Positions 37,873 to 47,255 are shown, counted from the stretch's first letter. The stretch is DNA of 47,500 nt from Chrysomallon squamiferum (GCA_012295275.1 CM022670.1:13162083-13209582), one strand, 5' to 3'. The notes: generated by a model not told the origin, from the letters alone. Program-made: numbers and translations.

Positions 37873-38496
37873 CAGTGGTACCTCAAGTTACGAGTGCTCC
37901 AACTTGCGAGTTTCCGAGATACAAGCAGACGCCCAGTTGATGTTTTGCTTTGAGTTGCGAGCCAAAATCGGCGTTACGAGCGAGCTACAGATACGCCGCC
38001 GCTAGTTGGCGCAATGAATAACACAACATACACCGTGGGAGCATCTCTGTTGTGTTGTGCTCGCGTTTTGTGCAGTATTTTGCCAAATTTCCATGGATCC
38101 CAAGAAAGTGAGTGCAGAGGATAGTGCTGAGAAGAAGAAGTGGATGATATCCATTGAATTAAAGCATGAAATCATAGAAAAACATGAGCGAGGTGTGCGT
38201 GTTATCAACATGGCTAGGCAGTATGAGCGTAGTACTTTTATGATATGTACCATTACTGAAACAGAAGGAGTCGACAAAGGCTATAACTCCAGCCAAAGGC
38301 GTTAAAATAATTTCTAAGCTGCAGACCTCTGTCCACGAAAAGATGAAGAAACCCGAACCCTGTACACTTCAAAATAAATACACAACAATTTATTTCTTTA
38401 CATTCTCTTTGGGGTGTGTATTTTTTTTGGGGGGGGGGCTGGAACGAATTAATGGTTAAAACAATTGAATTAAACTCGTAAGTCATGGTACTTCTG
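37873..38496 (+). mobile_element. Internally deleted Tigger/pogo-type DNA transposon (624 bp)
   Basis: Begins CAGTGGTACCTCAAGTTACG and ends with an imperfect inverted copy, TTACG... reading CAGAAGTACCATGACTTACG on the other strand. It is flanked by TA on both sides (37871-37872 and 38497-38498), the pogo-group target duplication. Inside is only the start of a transposase with a CENP-B-like helix-turn-helix, followed directly by the 3' end. The DDE catalytic region is missing, so it is a non-autonomous deletion derivative. Confidence 0.85.
38093..38350 (+). pseudogene. Tigger-like transposase N-terminal remnant, frameshifted
   Basis: From ATG at 38093 the frame reads MDPKKVSAEDSAEKKKW, then ELKHEIIEKHERGVRVINMA, the psq/CENP-B type helix-turn-helix typical of TIGD/pogo transposases. 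A one-base shift near 38251-38258 breaks it. In the next frame it continues as KQKESTKAITPAKGVKIISK and then HEKMKK before the deletion. No catalytic domain remains. Confidence 0.85.
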
Positions 38497-38987
38497 TATT
38501 TAACCAGAAACCTAATGTTCGTAATTTTCTACCTCCTTAATAGAAGAATGCGTCTGGTACACCGCCATTTAAGTCAAGTTCGATCCGCATTGTGTAAGGA
38601 AAATAACAGTATATGTCTAAAATAACACAATTTTAAAACGCTGAATGCCAGTTATCAGTACCAGAACTGAAGCTTCTTATTTTTAATTAACAGAATTATA
38701 AATAATAACATTTAATTGTACCAACAAATAGATCAAAATAATTTGTACACCGCAAATTACGAATACATGCTGGACATGCTTAATGTCATGTTCCAATATT
38801 GTGGAACAGAGTTTAATTTCTGAGATAATTAACTTTCAATATTTATTTATCTATCTATATCTCTGTCTGTCTGTCTGTCTCTGTATCTGTCTGTCTCTCT
38901 GTCTGTCGGTCTGTGTGTCAGTCTGTCTATCTATCTATCTATATCCATCCATCTATTTATACTGCGATAAATTACTCGTCTCTCTCT

Positions 38988-39050
<63 letters not shown>

Positions 39051-40303
39051 TATAGGTCAGAGCCGCAAAATATAGAAATGTGTTTAGTTGTCACAGCTTG
39101 GCATTATGTACAGGGTACATGTTAAAGTTATCAGTATCCAACTCAACAGTTCAGTGAAGTACATAACTGTTTAATTTATTATTATTATTTATTATTATTA
39201 TTATTATTTAATTATTATTATTATTATTATTATTTTTTTTTTTTTGTCATATCGCTATCGCCTTATAATGTGATACATTTTTAAAGCTAATGTATTAAAG
39301 TTATTATTTTTTTTTTTTAAATTCTTATCATTTATATTTTATTTTATTTTATTATTTTGTTTTATGTCTTTATTTTTAATTTTGTTTATTTTTATTTGTA
39401 TATTATTTTATTTATATTATTTGTTATCAGAGACTTGAAAAATAAGAAAAATAAAAAAAGGATTTCCAGTTAGTATTTAGAAATATTCTAACAGTTTACA
39501 TTTTATAGTTTGTAGTTCCTGCACAGCACTCAGATTTGAAAAGAAAAGGAAAGAAAAAGTCTGTAATGCTGAGCACAGTTTTTGGATTTAGTGTATAATC
39601 TTACAATAACTCATAGAAATGTGTTAGGCAAGGCGAGGTTTGAAACGTATTACTCAACTCACACCATCAAAGTAGTCTCTGGGCTCTCAGTTCTGTCGAG
39701 AGAAAAAAAAATGAATGGCAGTTAATGGCAGGCTTGGTGAATCCCCGGATTATAAGAGAAAGCCAATGGTATTCCATTCACGCACGCTTATACGCTTGTC
39801 ACAAAAACCATGGGCATCTTTAAAAGCAGAAGCGGGCGCCAGTATGGATAATTTACGGCATCCCCAGTGATCCGTTTGATCTAATAGACGCAGGACCATC
39901 AAGTACTTACTTTTGACACTGTCTGTAATCACGCATAGTCAAAACGTCACTCATCAAACGGATCAATACGGAATTTATCGAACTGGAATATATTGCAGGT
40001 GGGACATTCATTGTGTCCGGTTTAATTCCTGTTCTCTTGGGAGATCGCCCGCTTTTAGTTCTGTGAAGGATGAACAGAGCCAATGCAAATGGCTTTTGTG
40101 GCTAGCGGAGCAGTCTTTTGTTGAAGATTTGCTTTTCAAATGAGAGCGGAACGAATGACAGAAACAACAAGTGGTCTGCTCTAAACGGATGTTGCCCTGC
40201 AACACAGTGTCGCACGTTCGGAAGTCTTGCAGGTATCGGGAACAGGATGTTCTCTAGTGTCGTCTGCTACGACAACAATGACGTCTGCTTTGAAAAACTG
40301 ACA
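38497..40303. other. Repeat-rich region upstream of the beta-lactamase-like exon
   Basis: Contains (TCTG)n/(TCTA)n repeats at about 38855-38945, (AC)n at 38990-39042, long (ATT)n runs at 39175-39240 and T-rich DNA to 39420. From about 39660 to 40300 composition becomes more balanced, consistent with a promoter and 5' UTR of the downstream exon. Small open frames there on both strands have no recognisable homology. Confidence 0.5.
39868..39965. repeat. Spaced perfect 13-bp inverted repeat
   Basis: TGATCCGTTTGAT at 39868-39880 is matched by its exact reverse complement at 39953-39965, with a 72-nt spacer. It lies 340 bp upstream of the beta-lactamase-like start codon, within the less AT-rich stretch. 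Confidence 0.6.
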
Positions 40304-40638
40304 ATGTTTGAAAACAGAAAAAAGTTTCAAGCTTCGCAGAAGTGGATTGTGTTTTGCTTATGTCTGTTCTTCACAGTGTTGGGCCAGTGTCAGGGCGTGA
40401 GCGACGCAGATTTGAAATCGTTTGAAGATATTGTCGAGGAGATTTTGAAATGCAGAAAGGTGGCCGCCGTGTCTATAACGCTTGTCAAAGATAACAAAGT
40501 GCTGTTGGTCAAATCTTTAGGATACTCAGACCCAGAAAATAAAGTGAAAGCTAATGACAAAACCAAGTTCTGTATCGGTTCGCTAACCAAAGCGTTTACT
40601 GCAACGGTGGTGGCAAAACTTGTTAACGACCGAGAAAA
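40304..40638 (+). CDS. Secreted beta-lactamase-related serine hydrolase, first exon
   Basis: From the Met at 40304 (MFENRKKF) a hydrophobic signal peptide (WIVFCLCLFFTVLGQCQG, about residues 14-31) leads into a class C beta-lactamase/penicillin-binding-protein fold. It continues FEDIVEEILKCRKVAAVSIT, then LVKDNKVLLVKSLGYSDP and FCIGSLTKAFTATVVAKLVN. The catalytic SxxK motif is SLTK at residues 93-96. The exon ends at 40638 before GTGAGT in phase 2, giving 111 codons plus two bases. The Tyr and Lys-Thr-Gly motifs must be in later exons, and none was found in the remaining 6.8 kb. So the gene either has a very long intron or is broken. Animal homologues include LACTB-like and mollusc gigasin-6-type proteins. 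An upstream in-frame Met at about 40247 is an alternative start without an N-terminal signal. Confidence 0.8.
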
Positions 40639-40970
40639 GTGAGTATTGTTTTTAATACCTTTAGACAAAAGTCATCAATGAGATAATTAAAAATAATCTG
40701 TCGTAAAAAATATGGGAAATAATATTCCCGCCACAGAATGAATTTTTATCATTATATCAAAAATGCGTCAGTGATGATAACTTTTCATGTTAATTCCGAT
40801 ATTATCAAAGAAAACATGGACTGGCTTCCGAATATAGAACTTCCTTAACACCGTGAAACATTATGTTTTAAAACCATACCAAAGCGAAGATCTTTTTTAT
40901 ATAAAGAAGATTACTGGTTTCATAGAAAACTCACGTGTTTTTCTAGGTTATAAGGATTTGGAACGTTACA

Positions 40971-41011
<41 letters not shown>

Positions 41012-42035
41012 TGATTACATTATAGAATTAGTTCTGTTTTCTTCAAAGTTGGGAAAACTGTTGCAATAACACGTTATTTTACTATTCAAAGTTCAGGTTT
41101 TTAAAATGTTAAACTTTTGATCATAGCCTGTCTTGGACATACTCCATAACACTGAAATAATTGCCAGAGAGAAATCCATGTTTTTATTTTTTAATTTTAA
41201 TTTTTTTTTTTAAATGAACAATATTTATAATTATTGTTATTGTTATTATTATTTTAAGATTTCATTTATTTATTTATTTATTTATTTTTGTTTACATAAA
41301 ATCAGACTGTAGATATAGTTTCCTTCTAAGTATGAATTTTGTTTTCCTTTAATTTCTGTGACTCACGGTACTTATATAAATAAATAAATAAATAAATAAA
41401 TAAAAAGAATGACACATTATGGGTGGGAGAGAGAGAAATAGAGATATAAAAAAAAAAGAGAATTAAGCATTCAGTTTCTGAGATCCCTATTTATATTAAT
41501 TTTATTTTAAAAAAAAGAAGAAATAAACGAAGAAAAATGCGGTTTATATATATATATATATACACACACACATACACATACAGACACACACACACAAACA
41601 TATATACACATACATACATACATACATACATACATACATACAAACATACAAACATACAAACATACATACATTTATGCATACATTTGAGTGTATATATCCA
41701 TAATAATTCATTTCTGTTTGTATTTCATCATGATTATTTTTTGTTGTTGTTGTTGTGTTTTTAAACACATTTTCTCCCCTTAACCGCTTTTTTTAATACC
41801 AGCACCTGTTATAAATTAATAAAATGAAACAGACTGGTTTTATTTATAGGGGTATGGTTGTGACGAGGGAGATTATCACGTGATAACATTTCTTTTGACA
41901 GCAAATTTCAAAACAGATAAAACATTGCTCAGCACATACCAGTTAATCGCTACACATAATTTAAAAATAAATAAATATATAAATATATAAATAAATAAAT
42001 AAATAAATAAATATATAAATAAATAAATAAATACA

Positions 42036-42067
<32 letters not shown>

Positions 42068-42190
42068 CAAACAAACAAACATACAAATAAACAAATTTAA
42101 TTAATTACCGTCTACCTAGCAGGGCTTGATAATGTACTTAAAATGTTTAATCGTATTAAATGTTTTCAGTACAGTAATTGAACAACGATA
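40639..42190. other. AT-rich low-complexity region, no gene seen
   Basis: Contains a 36-bp poly(T) tract at about 40975-41010, (ATTT)n at 41265-41287, (AAAT)n at 41380-41403, a TA/CA/CATA compound repeat at 41546-41672, and (AAAT)n at 41970-42066. No exon of the beta-lactamase-like gene was recognised. Confidence 0.6.
41970..42066. repeat. (AAAT)n microsatellite
   Basis: About 24 tetranucleotide units with a few ATAT interruptions. Open frames of Ile-Tyr-Leu-Phe across it are artefacts. Confidence 0.9.
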
Positions 42191-42228
42191 AAGTCACCCA
42201 GTGAATAAATCTCAGTAATGAAGAAAGG

Positions 42229-42915
42229 AAATGAAATCAAAACCCAGTTCATCTCGATAAAAAGGTCGGCAAAAATTAATTAGATAACTAAAATAGCTTC
42301 CGAGTTTCCTCTGATGGGTTCCTAAATACGAGTAACGTTGGATTTATTTCCGCAATGTTTCCTTGGTTCTATACATAAGTGAATAGTGTATTGTTGTCAG
42401 AGAATTCAAAAGTGGTCGATTTAAAGAATGATAATATTTAATATTTAATTTAAATTCTTTTGGAATATTTAAAATCCTTGACAATTGCTAAGATGGTAGT
42501 AGATAAGGCTTTTGTATGTAAATATATTCTGCCTGCAGAATTTTAATATAAATAAAATAATGTTTTCGTTATGAGAAAAAAGAAGAAGAAAGAGCCCAAC
42601 GTGGGGCTCGAACCCACGACCCCGAGATTAAGAGTCTCGTGCTCTACCGACTGAGCTAGCCGGGCTTCTTAACGACGTAAATGATTTCTGTCACGAATAC
42701 GAAGGTATGACTTGTAAGTAAACTTATATTTGACAGTCTGCAAGTTAACAATAAATTATTGTTATAAAAAATACATTTTTATTTATTATTTTTTTTTTTT
42801 TAATTCTTCTGTTGACCTTATGGTCAGAATCTGGACCAGTTAATTACGTTTTAAAACAGATCTTATTAAATAATATTCTCTCTTCACTGCGTAACTGAAC
42901 TCTGATAAAGATATC
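42229..42915. repeat. Segmental duplication unit A carrying tRNA-Lys copy 3
   Basis: Flanks of tRNA copy 3 align with those of copy 4. Upstream shared strings include AATCAAAAC, AAAGGTCG, CCTTGGT, GTGAAT and ATATTTAAAATCCTTGA. Downstream shared strings include ATGATT-CTGT, GAA-ACGA-GGTAT, GAATCTGGACC and ATAATATT followed by TCTTCACTG. Divergence is substantial with indels, so the duplication is old relative to the nearly identical tRNA sequences. Confidence 0.75.
42593..42665 (-). tRNA. tRNA-Lys(CTT), copy 3
   Basis: A 73-nt cloverleaf identical to copy 2 except for T as discriminator base. Anticodon CTT is at 42630-42632. Box A and box B are intact. A TTTTTT run follows within about 25 nt on the minus strand. 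It lies in duplicated unit A. Confidence 0.95.
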
Positions 42916-43067
42916 TCCTACAGCGGAATGAACCTCACTCAGAATAGGGCTCCGTTTGCTAACAGAATATGACATGACGCACCAGTATATCTGTTCTGTA
43001 ATTTACAGAAACATGGGTGTGTGGGATCTCTGGTTGAAGGTGCCAACGTATTGATTTGCCCGAAATC

Positions 43068-43259
43068 TTAAACAGACAAAGACACAAGCACCAGCTTCTT
43101 CTTGCTTTGCTGTTTAGCTCGAATTTTTGAAGTAAGTTGTCCCATGTTAAATATCAGCTTAGTTACCATGGACACCACGAGTCGTAAACCCACGACAGCA
43201 AATGCTATCTGTAGAATATTTATATTTCTAAATAAAAGTACAATTAGGCCGCGAAGCAA
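43068..43259 (-). other. Unassigned small open frame, probably not a gene
   Basis: A 63-codon minus-strand frame with a hydrophobic stretch (IAFAVVGLRLVVSMVTKLIF) in the spacer between tRNA copies 3 and 4. No family is recognised, no splice or promoter signals support it. It is listed only so the stretch is not left blank. Confidence 0.1.
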
Positions 43260-43386
43260 TATTTTATAATTAAAAAAAAACCTATCTATATTTTGGTATG
43301 TGTGTGTGTGGGGGGGGTATTTTAAAAGAGAAACGATTACTTGTGTATATCATAGCATTCATCTCTCTTGCAAAATACAGAAGTCC

Positions 43387-43947
43387 TGTAACGAGGAAAG
43401 CAACAGAAATCAAAACACAATTCGTTTTAGTACAAAGGTCGCTCGAAAATACAATTAGACCATCAAATCGCTGCTGAATTTATTTAAGTAGTGCGTGCCT
43501 TGGTCATATAATGAGTGAATTTGTTATAGGCGAATTGGAAACTGATTGACAAAACGGATGATGACGATATCAGAAATATTTAAAATCCTTGATGGTAAAT
43601 TTACAGGAAAAGCAGAATATTAGTAAAACGTTCTCACCCATCGCATTCACTTTATAAAAAATTGAGCCAAACGTGGGGCTCGAACCCACGACCCCGAGAT
43701 TAAGAGTCTCGTGCTCTACCGACTGAGCTAGCCAGGGCTTGAAGAACATTTATATGATTCCTGTTATGAACACGATGGTATCAATGGTAACCAAGCTGAT
43801 ATGTACCAATAAAGTTCTATCATAAAATATATATGTAACACTTTTTAAACTCCTTACTGTACTGCGGGAATCTGGACCTCTAAATAACATTTTAAAAATT
43901 TATCTTGTGAAATAATATTTTGTCTTCACTGCTGGTGTAAATGAAAG

Positions 43948-43950
<3 letters not shown>
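43387..43950. repeat. Segmental duplication unit B carrying tRNA-Lys copy 4
   Basis: Partner of unit A at 42229-42915, offset by about 1072 bp measured tRNA to tRNA. The homology covers roughly 280 bp upstream and 210 bp downstream of the tRNA, ending near the CA microsatellite at 43951. Confidence 0.75.
43665..43738 (-). tRNA. tRNA-Lys(CTT), copy 4, aberrant acceptor stem
   Basis: The body is identical to the other copies with anticodon CTT at 43702-43704. The 5' acceptor strand is eight bases (GCCCTGGC), one more than the others. The 3' strand reads GTTTGGC instead of GTTGGGC. In any register I tried there is at least one mismatch or bulge. A T6 terminator is present downstream. It is probably a decaying copy, or one needing a repaired acceptor stem. 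Confidence 0.75.

Positions 43951-44022
<72 letters not shown>
43951..44022. repeat. (AC)n(TA)n compound microsatellite
   Basis: About 21 AC units followed by about 12 TA units, in the spacer between tRNA copies 4 and 5. The rest of this spacer (44023-44581) is AT-rich with (ATTT)n at 44380-44417 and no recognisable gene. Confidence 0.95.
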
Positions 44023-44024
<2 letters not shown>

Positions 44025-44382
44025 TCTAAACATACATTAGCCACCTATTCACTTCTCAGTTATACCGGCCATCTGTCTTTAACTCAGTACGATCTATTAC
44101 CGAACTAAAAGTGTTTGTAAACATGTTACGTAGACAGCGAGGTAGCAGTTTAACACTGTATCTGCTGGAATTGCTCTTTAATCAAGGTTAGGCAAATGTT
44201 ATATAAGACGAGCATTTTGTATGCTGTTCAGTGTTAAGAGTCATTCGGAGATTTTTGTTCAGGTCTGCGTATTTTAAGATGTTTCCAAAATATATACGTA
44301 ACTAGTTTATAAATTTACATAGACGTTAATGGTGACTTTAGAAATCTTCCATAACCCAGATTATCATTAGGGAACTGAATAT

Positions 44383-44419
<37 letters not shown>

Positions 44420-44581
44420 TTTATATTTACTAATTTGTAATTTCTAGTTAATTTTCCCATTATTTTCATTTGTCTGTCACTTACTCTCCTTTAATTTTGT
44501 ATCAAAAATTATGATGCTGATGCTAAAACAAAGATGAAAAATAGAGTGTGGCCGAGTATGATTGGACAAAAATTGTAGTAT

Positions 44582-44654
44582 AGCCCAACGTGGGGCTCGA
44601 ACCCACGACCCCGAGATTAAGAGTCTCGTGCTCTACCGACTGAGCTAGCCAGGC
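44582..44654 (-). tRNA. tRNA-Lys(CTT), copy 5
   Basis: A 73-nt cloverleaf identical to copy 1 (T4 in the acceptor stem, T discriminator). Anticodon CTT is at 44619-44621. A T5 run follows within about 15 nt on the minus strand. Its flanks do not resemble those of copies 3 and 4. Confidence 0.95.
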
Positions 44655-45206
44655 TTAATTTGAGATGGTTTAAATGCTGTTAAATTGTCTAAAATACTAA
44701 TCGACAATTATCGTTGAAAATCGTTGAAAATTTCAATGCAATGTTCCCTCAGTATTAAAATTGGTAAAAATATATAATTTCTAACACCCTCTCTCTCTCT
44801 TTTCTCTGTCTCTCACCCTATCTCTTTCTCTCACTCTCTTTCTCTGTCTGTCTCTCAACCTCCCCTTCTCCCTCTTTCTGTCTGTCTCTCTCTCTCGTAC
44901 TTTCCTGACTGCTTCCACCCATCTCTCAATTTCTGTACTGGAATTGAAAAAACAGATGATAATTGAAAAGACACATATTAATTATTTACTAACAGGCTCG
45001 TGGACCAGATGGTCGCCAATAGATAAACCAATTACACACTACAGACGTTCTTAACCAACACTGTACTGAGCAGATGTGTCTGCTAAGTTCTCGTGATTAA
45101 TGAGTTCTTTCTTTTTGTTGTTTGTCTGTTTATACTTATTTTTATTCAAAAAGTTTCTGTTTCTGCAAATGAAATAAGTAAAGTAAATTTTATTTGCATC
45201 ATTATT

Positions 45207-45294
<88 letters not shown>

Positions 45295-46166
45295 TCTTTC
45301 CATCTATCTTTAATTAGCTATCTATGTATCTATCTATCTGTATGTCTGTCTGTCTGTGTCTATCTCAGTATCCAACTATATGCAAAAGCATAATAATTAT
45401 AACAACCACATACAAAAAAAAAAAAAAAAAAAAAAAAACCCCAAAACTGGCAAGTACAACACTTCTTTACATGCAGTTCAAAACTGTTTTCTCCAACGAT
45501 TATTCACGTACTCAAATCATCGCCGGCGGTAGAGATAATTTTTGTCCAAATTAACTTTTGTTTGACAGACGACTGTCAGCACGGACGTTTGCCATATACA
45601 ACCGCCGTTTCATCTCTCACATCAACTGTTTTCCGAGCTCATCCCGGCCTCAGTGTTTTGTTTGGTGCTCCCCTCTAACAGTCACTTCTGTTGACGCTGC
45701 TGCTTGCGAAAACAAAATCATTTGTTCATTTTCACTTCATTATCTCACACGCATGCACCTCCGATGCATTTATCATGTGTTTATTTATAGAAGTGTACGT
45801 TTTTAGCGATCTCAACAGGCTATTTCTACTGCGCTAAGTAGAAAATAGAAAAGCATAATATTTACCTGAGAGTAAGTGGGGTTTTTTTTTGGAAGTAGGT
45901 TAACATATTCACAATATATCTGCTCTGATTAGCCTAACATAATCGTGACTATTATTTTTAAAGAAACTCTACACTAACTGAAAGAACAATTAGTTTGAAA
46001 TATAAATAGCACAACACATTACAATGAAGAAAAAATAAATAATGATAAAAATAAATAAAACAATAAAATGTGGAGGTCACAAATAAGGAAATAATCTGGT
46101 ATTTGTTATGAATATAGAATGGATAGGTTCGAGAACAAGTACTTACATAAGAAAACGCGATCCCAA
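44655..46166. other. Pyrimidine-repeat region before the interrupted tRNA
   Basis: Contains CT-rich DNA at 44788-44905, (CT)n at 45213-45258 running into (CTGT)n to 45293, poly(A) at 45414-45438, and a GC-richer island at about 45500-45780. The island holds an 82-codon plus-strand frame (from 45558) of no recognised family and the palindromic pair TGACAG/CTGTCA at 45563/45573. The island could be an exon or promoter, but nothing confirms it. Confidence 0.45.
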
Positions 46167-46189
46167 GCCCGGCTAGCTCAGTCGGTAGA
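46167..46189 (+). pseudogene. tRNA-Lys(CTT), copy 6, 5' fragment (nt 1-23)
   Basis: GCCCGGCTAGCTCAGTCGGTAGA is nucleotides 1-23 of the same tRNA-Lys as the other copies, here on the plus strand. It retains box A but stops at A23 in the D arm, where a LINE fragment begins. The remaining nucleotides resume at 47206. Confidence 0.95.
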
Positions 46190-47205
46190 TCACTTCCAGA
46201 TGAATGGAAAAGTTCTATTAACAGAAATGCTAAAAAATTAACTTCTAATAAAGATTTATTTTTGTTTCAGAATAATGAAATGATAAATGTCAGTAAATTT
46301 ACAGCTAAAATAATTTATTCTATTTTAATTTTAAAAAACTTTAAAGCACCAACTTGTGAAGAAAAATGGAATGAGCTTGGTTTTAATATATTCTGGAGAC
46401 CAGTTTGGAAATGGATACACTATAGTGATAAATTTACTGAATTTATAGACTTAGATTTTAGAATAGTTCATCATATAATATATACATATAACAAATTATA
46501 TAAATATGGTAAAATCTCATCTAGTATATGTCCAGTGTGTTTGAAGGATGATGAAGATTTGTGCCATTTATTTTTGTATTGTGAAGAATTGAAGGAATTA
46601 ATATCAATCTTTCATGAAATATGTATTTATATATTTAAGAAAACAGGGTTTTCTCTAGAACAATTAAAAAGATTATTAATATTTGGATGTTATCTCAAAA
46701 TTGAAAATAGTACAATAGAATTTATTAATATTATTCTTTCAATTTATAGAATAACAGTGTTCAAAAGGCGTGTAATAGCTCAAATGAAAGGAACAAATAT
46801 CAATATAATACATTTTTTTAGAAATTATATGTATCAGGGCTTTAAAATCATTCTAAATCAATATCGTATTCAAAACAAACTTTCAATTTTTATTAACAAA
46901 TATGTTAAGAACAATATTTTCCTAGAACTAAAAGATGACATACTTATTTTCAAATATCCTTTGGAAAGCTACAAATAATCAATATAGATAAATCATGGAA
47001 ATGGATAAAAGAATTAATACTATAAAATACTGTAAATATATATGAATATTCCGAATAAATAAGTATGCATGCATGTGAGTGTGAATGAGTGTGACTGAGT
47101 GTGTGAGAGGAAATAGTTTTTGTTATTGTTATTTACAGCTGTAATGTTATTTTAATTGTGTACAACTAGTGATTATACTAATAAAGATAAAAAAAAAAAA
47201 AAAAA
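46190..47205 (+). mobile_element. 5'-truncated LINE (non-LTR retrotransposon) inserted in tRNA-Lys
   Basis: A 1016-bp insert splits a tRNA-Lys gene between nucleotides 23 and 24. It consists of the last part of a reverse-transcriptase ORF, about 200 bp of 3' UTR and a 17-nt poly(A) tail at 47189-47205 directly abutting G24. The open frame runs right to the 5' junction, as expected for 5' truncation during target-primed reverse transcription. The 5' flank continues TCAC where the intact tRNA has GCAC, so a 4-5 bp target duplication with one substitution is possible. Otherwise there is no duplication. Orientation matches the tRNA. Confidence 0.93.
46193..46978 (+). pseudogene. LINE ORF2 C-terminal fragment with RT zinc-binding domain
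   Basis: The open frame begins LPDEWKSSINRN at the insertion junction and ends at TAA, about 261 residues. It lacks the endonuclease and the catalytic FADD region of reverse transcriptase. What remains is the thumb/C-terminal part (ELGFNIFWRPVWKWIHYSDK and FRIVHHIIY). It is followed by a zf-RVT type zinc knuckle CPVC-x7-CHLFLYC and a basic tail. The layout WKWIH...HHI...CPxC resembles L1/Tx1-like elements in my judgement, but clade assignment needs a phylogeny. The frame is undamaged, which suggests a young insertion. Confidence 0.85.
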
Positions 47206-47255
47206 GCACGAGACTCTTAATCTCGGGGTCGTGGGTTCGAGCCCCACGTTGGGCT
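47206..47255 (+). pseudogene. tRNA-Lys(CTT), copy 6, 3' fragment (nt 24-73)
   Basis: Nucleotides 24-72 plus a T discriminator, with anticodon CTT at 47216-47218, intact T arm and box B (GGTTCGAGCCC), and a TTTTTT terminator about 12 nt downstream. Together with 46167-46189 it makes a complete, otherwise undamaged 73-nt gene. Loss of only the continuity shows that the LINE inserted into a functional copy. Confidence 0.95.

Noticed and set aside
39750-40205. Small overlapping frames on both strands upstream of the beta-lactamase-like exon
   Set aside because: None has recognisable motifs or splice support. The region is more likely promoter and 5' UTR.
41491-41768. Tyr-Val-Cys-Met and Thr-His rich frames
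   Set aside because: They are translations of a CATA/CACA microsatellite.
43068-43259. A possible small membrane protein between tRNA copies
   Set aside because: One hydrophobic stretch in a random-length frame inside a duplicated non-coding unit; the corresponding region of the other unit shows no equivalent. It is kept in the feature list only at very low confidence.
46167-46189. An intact tRNA starting at 46167
   Set aside because: Only 23 nucleotides match before LINE sequence begins. The rest of the gene is 1 kb downstream.
46167-47255. A tRNA-headed SINE rather than a LINE insertion
   Set aside because: A SINE would start with a tRNA-like head and end in its tail. Here the missing 49 nt of tRNA continue exactly after the poly(A), and the middle encodes an RT C-terminus, so a LINE inside a tRNA gene is the simpler reading.
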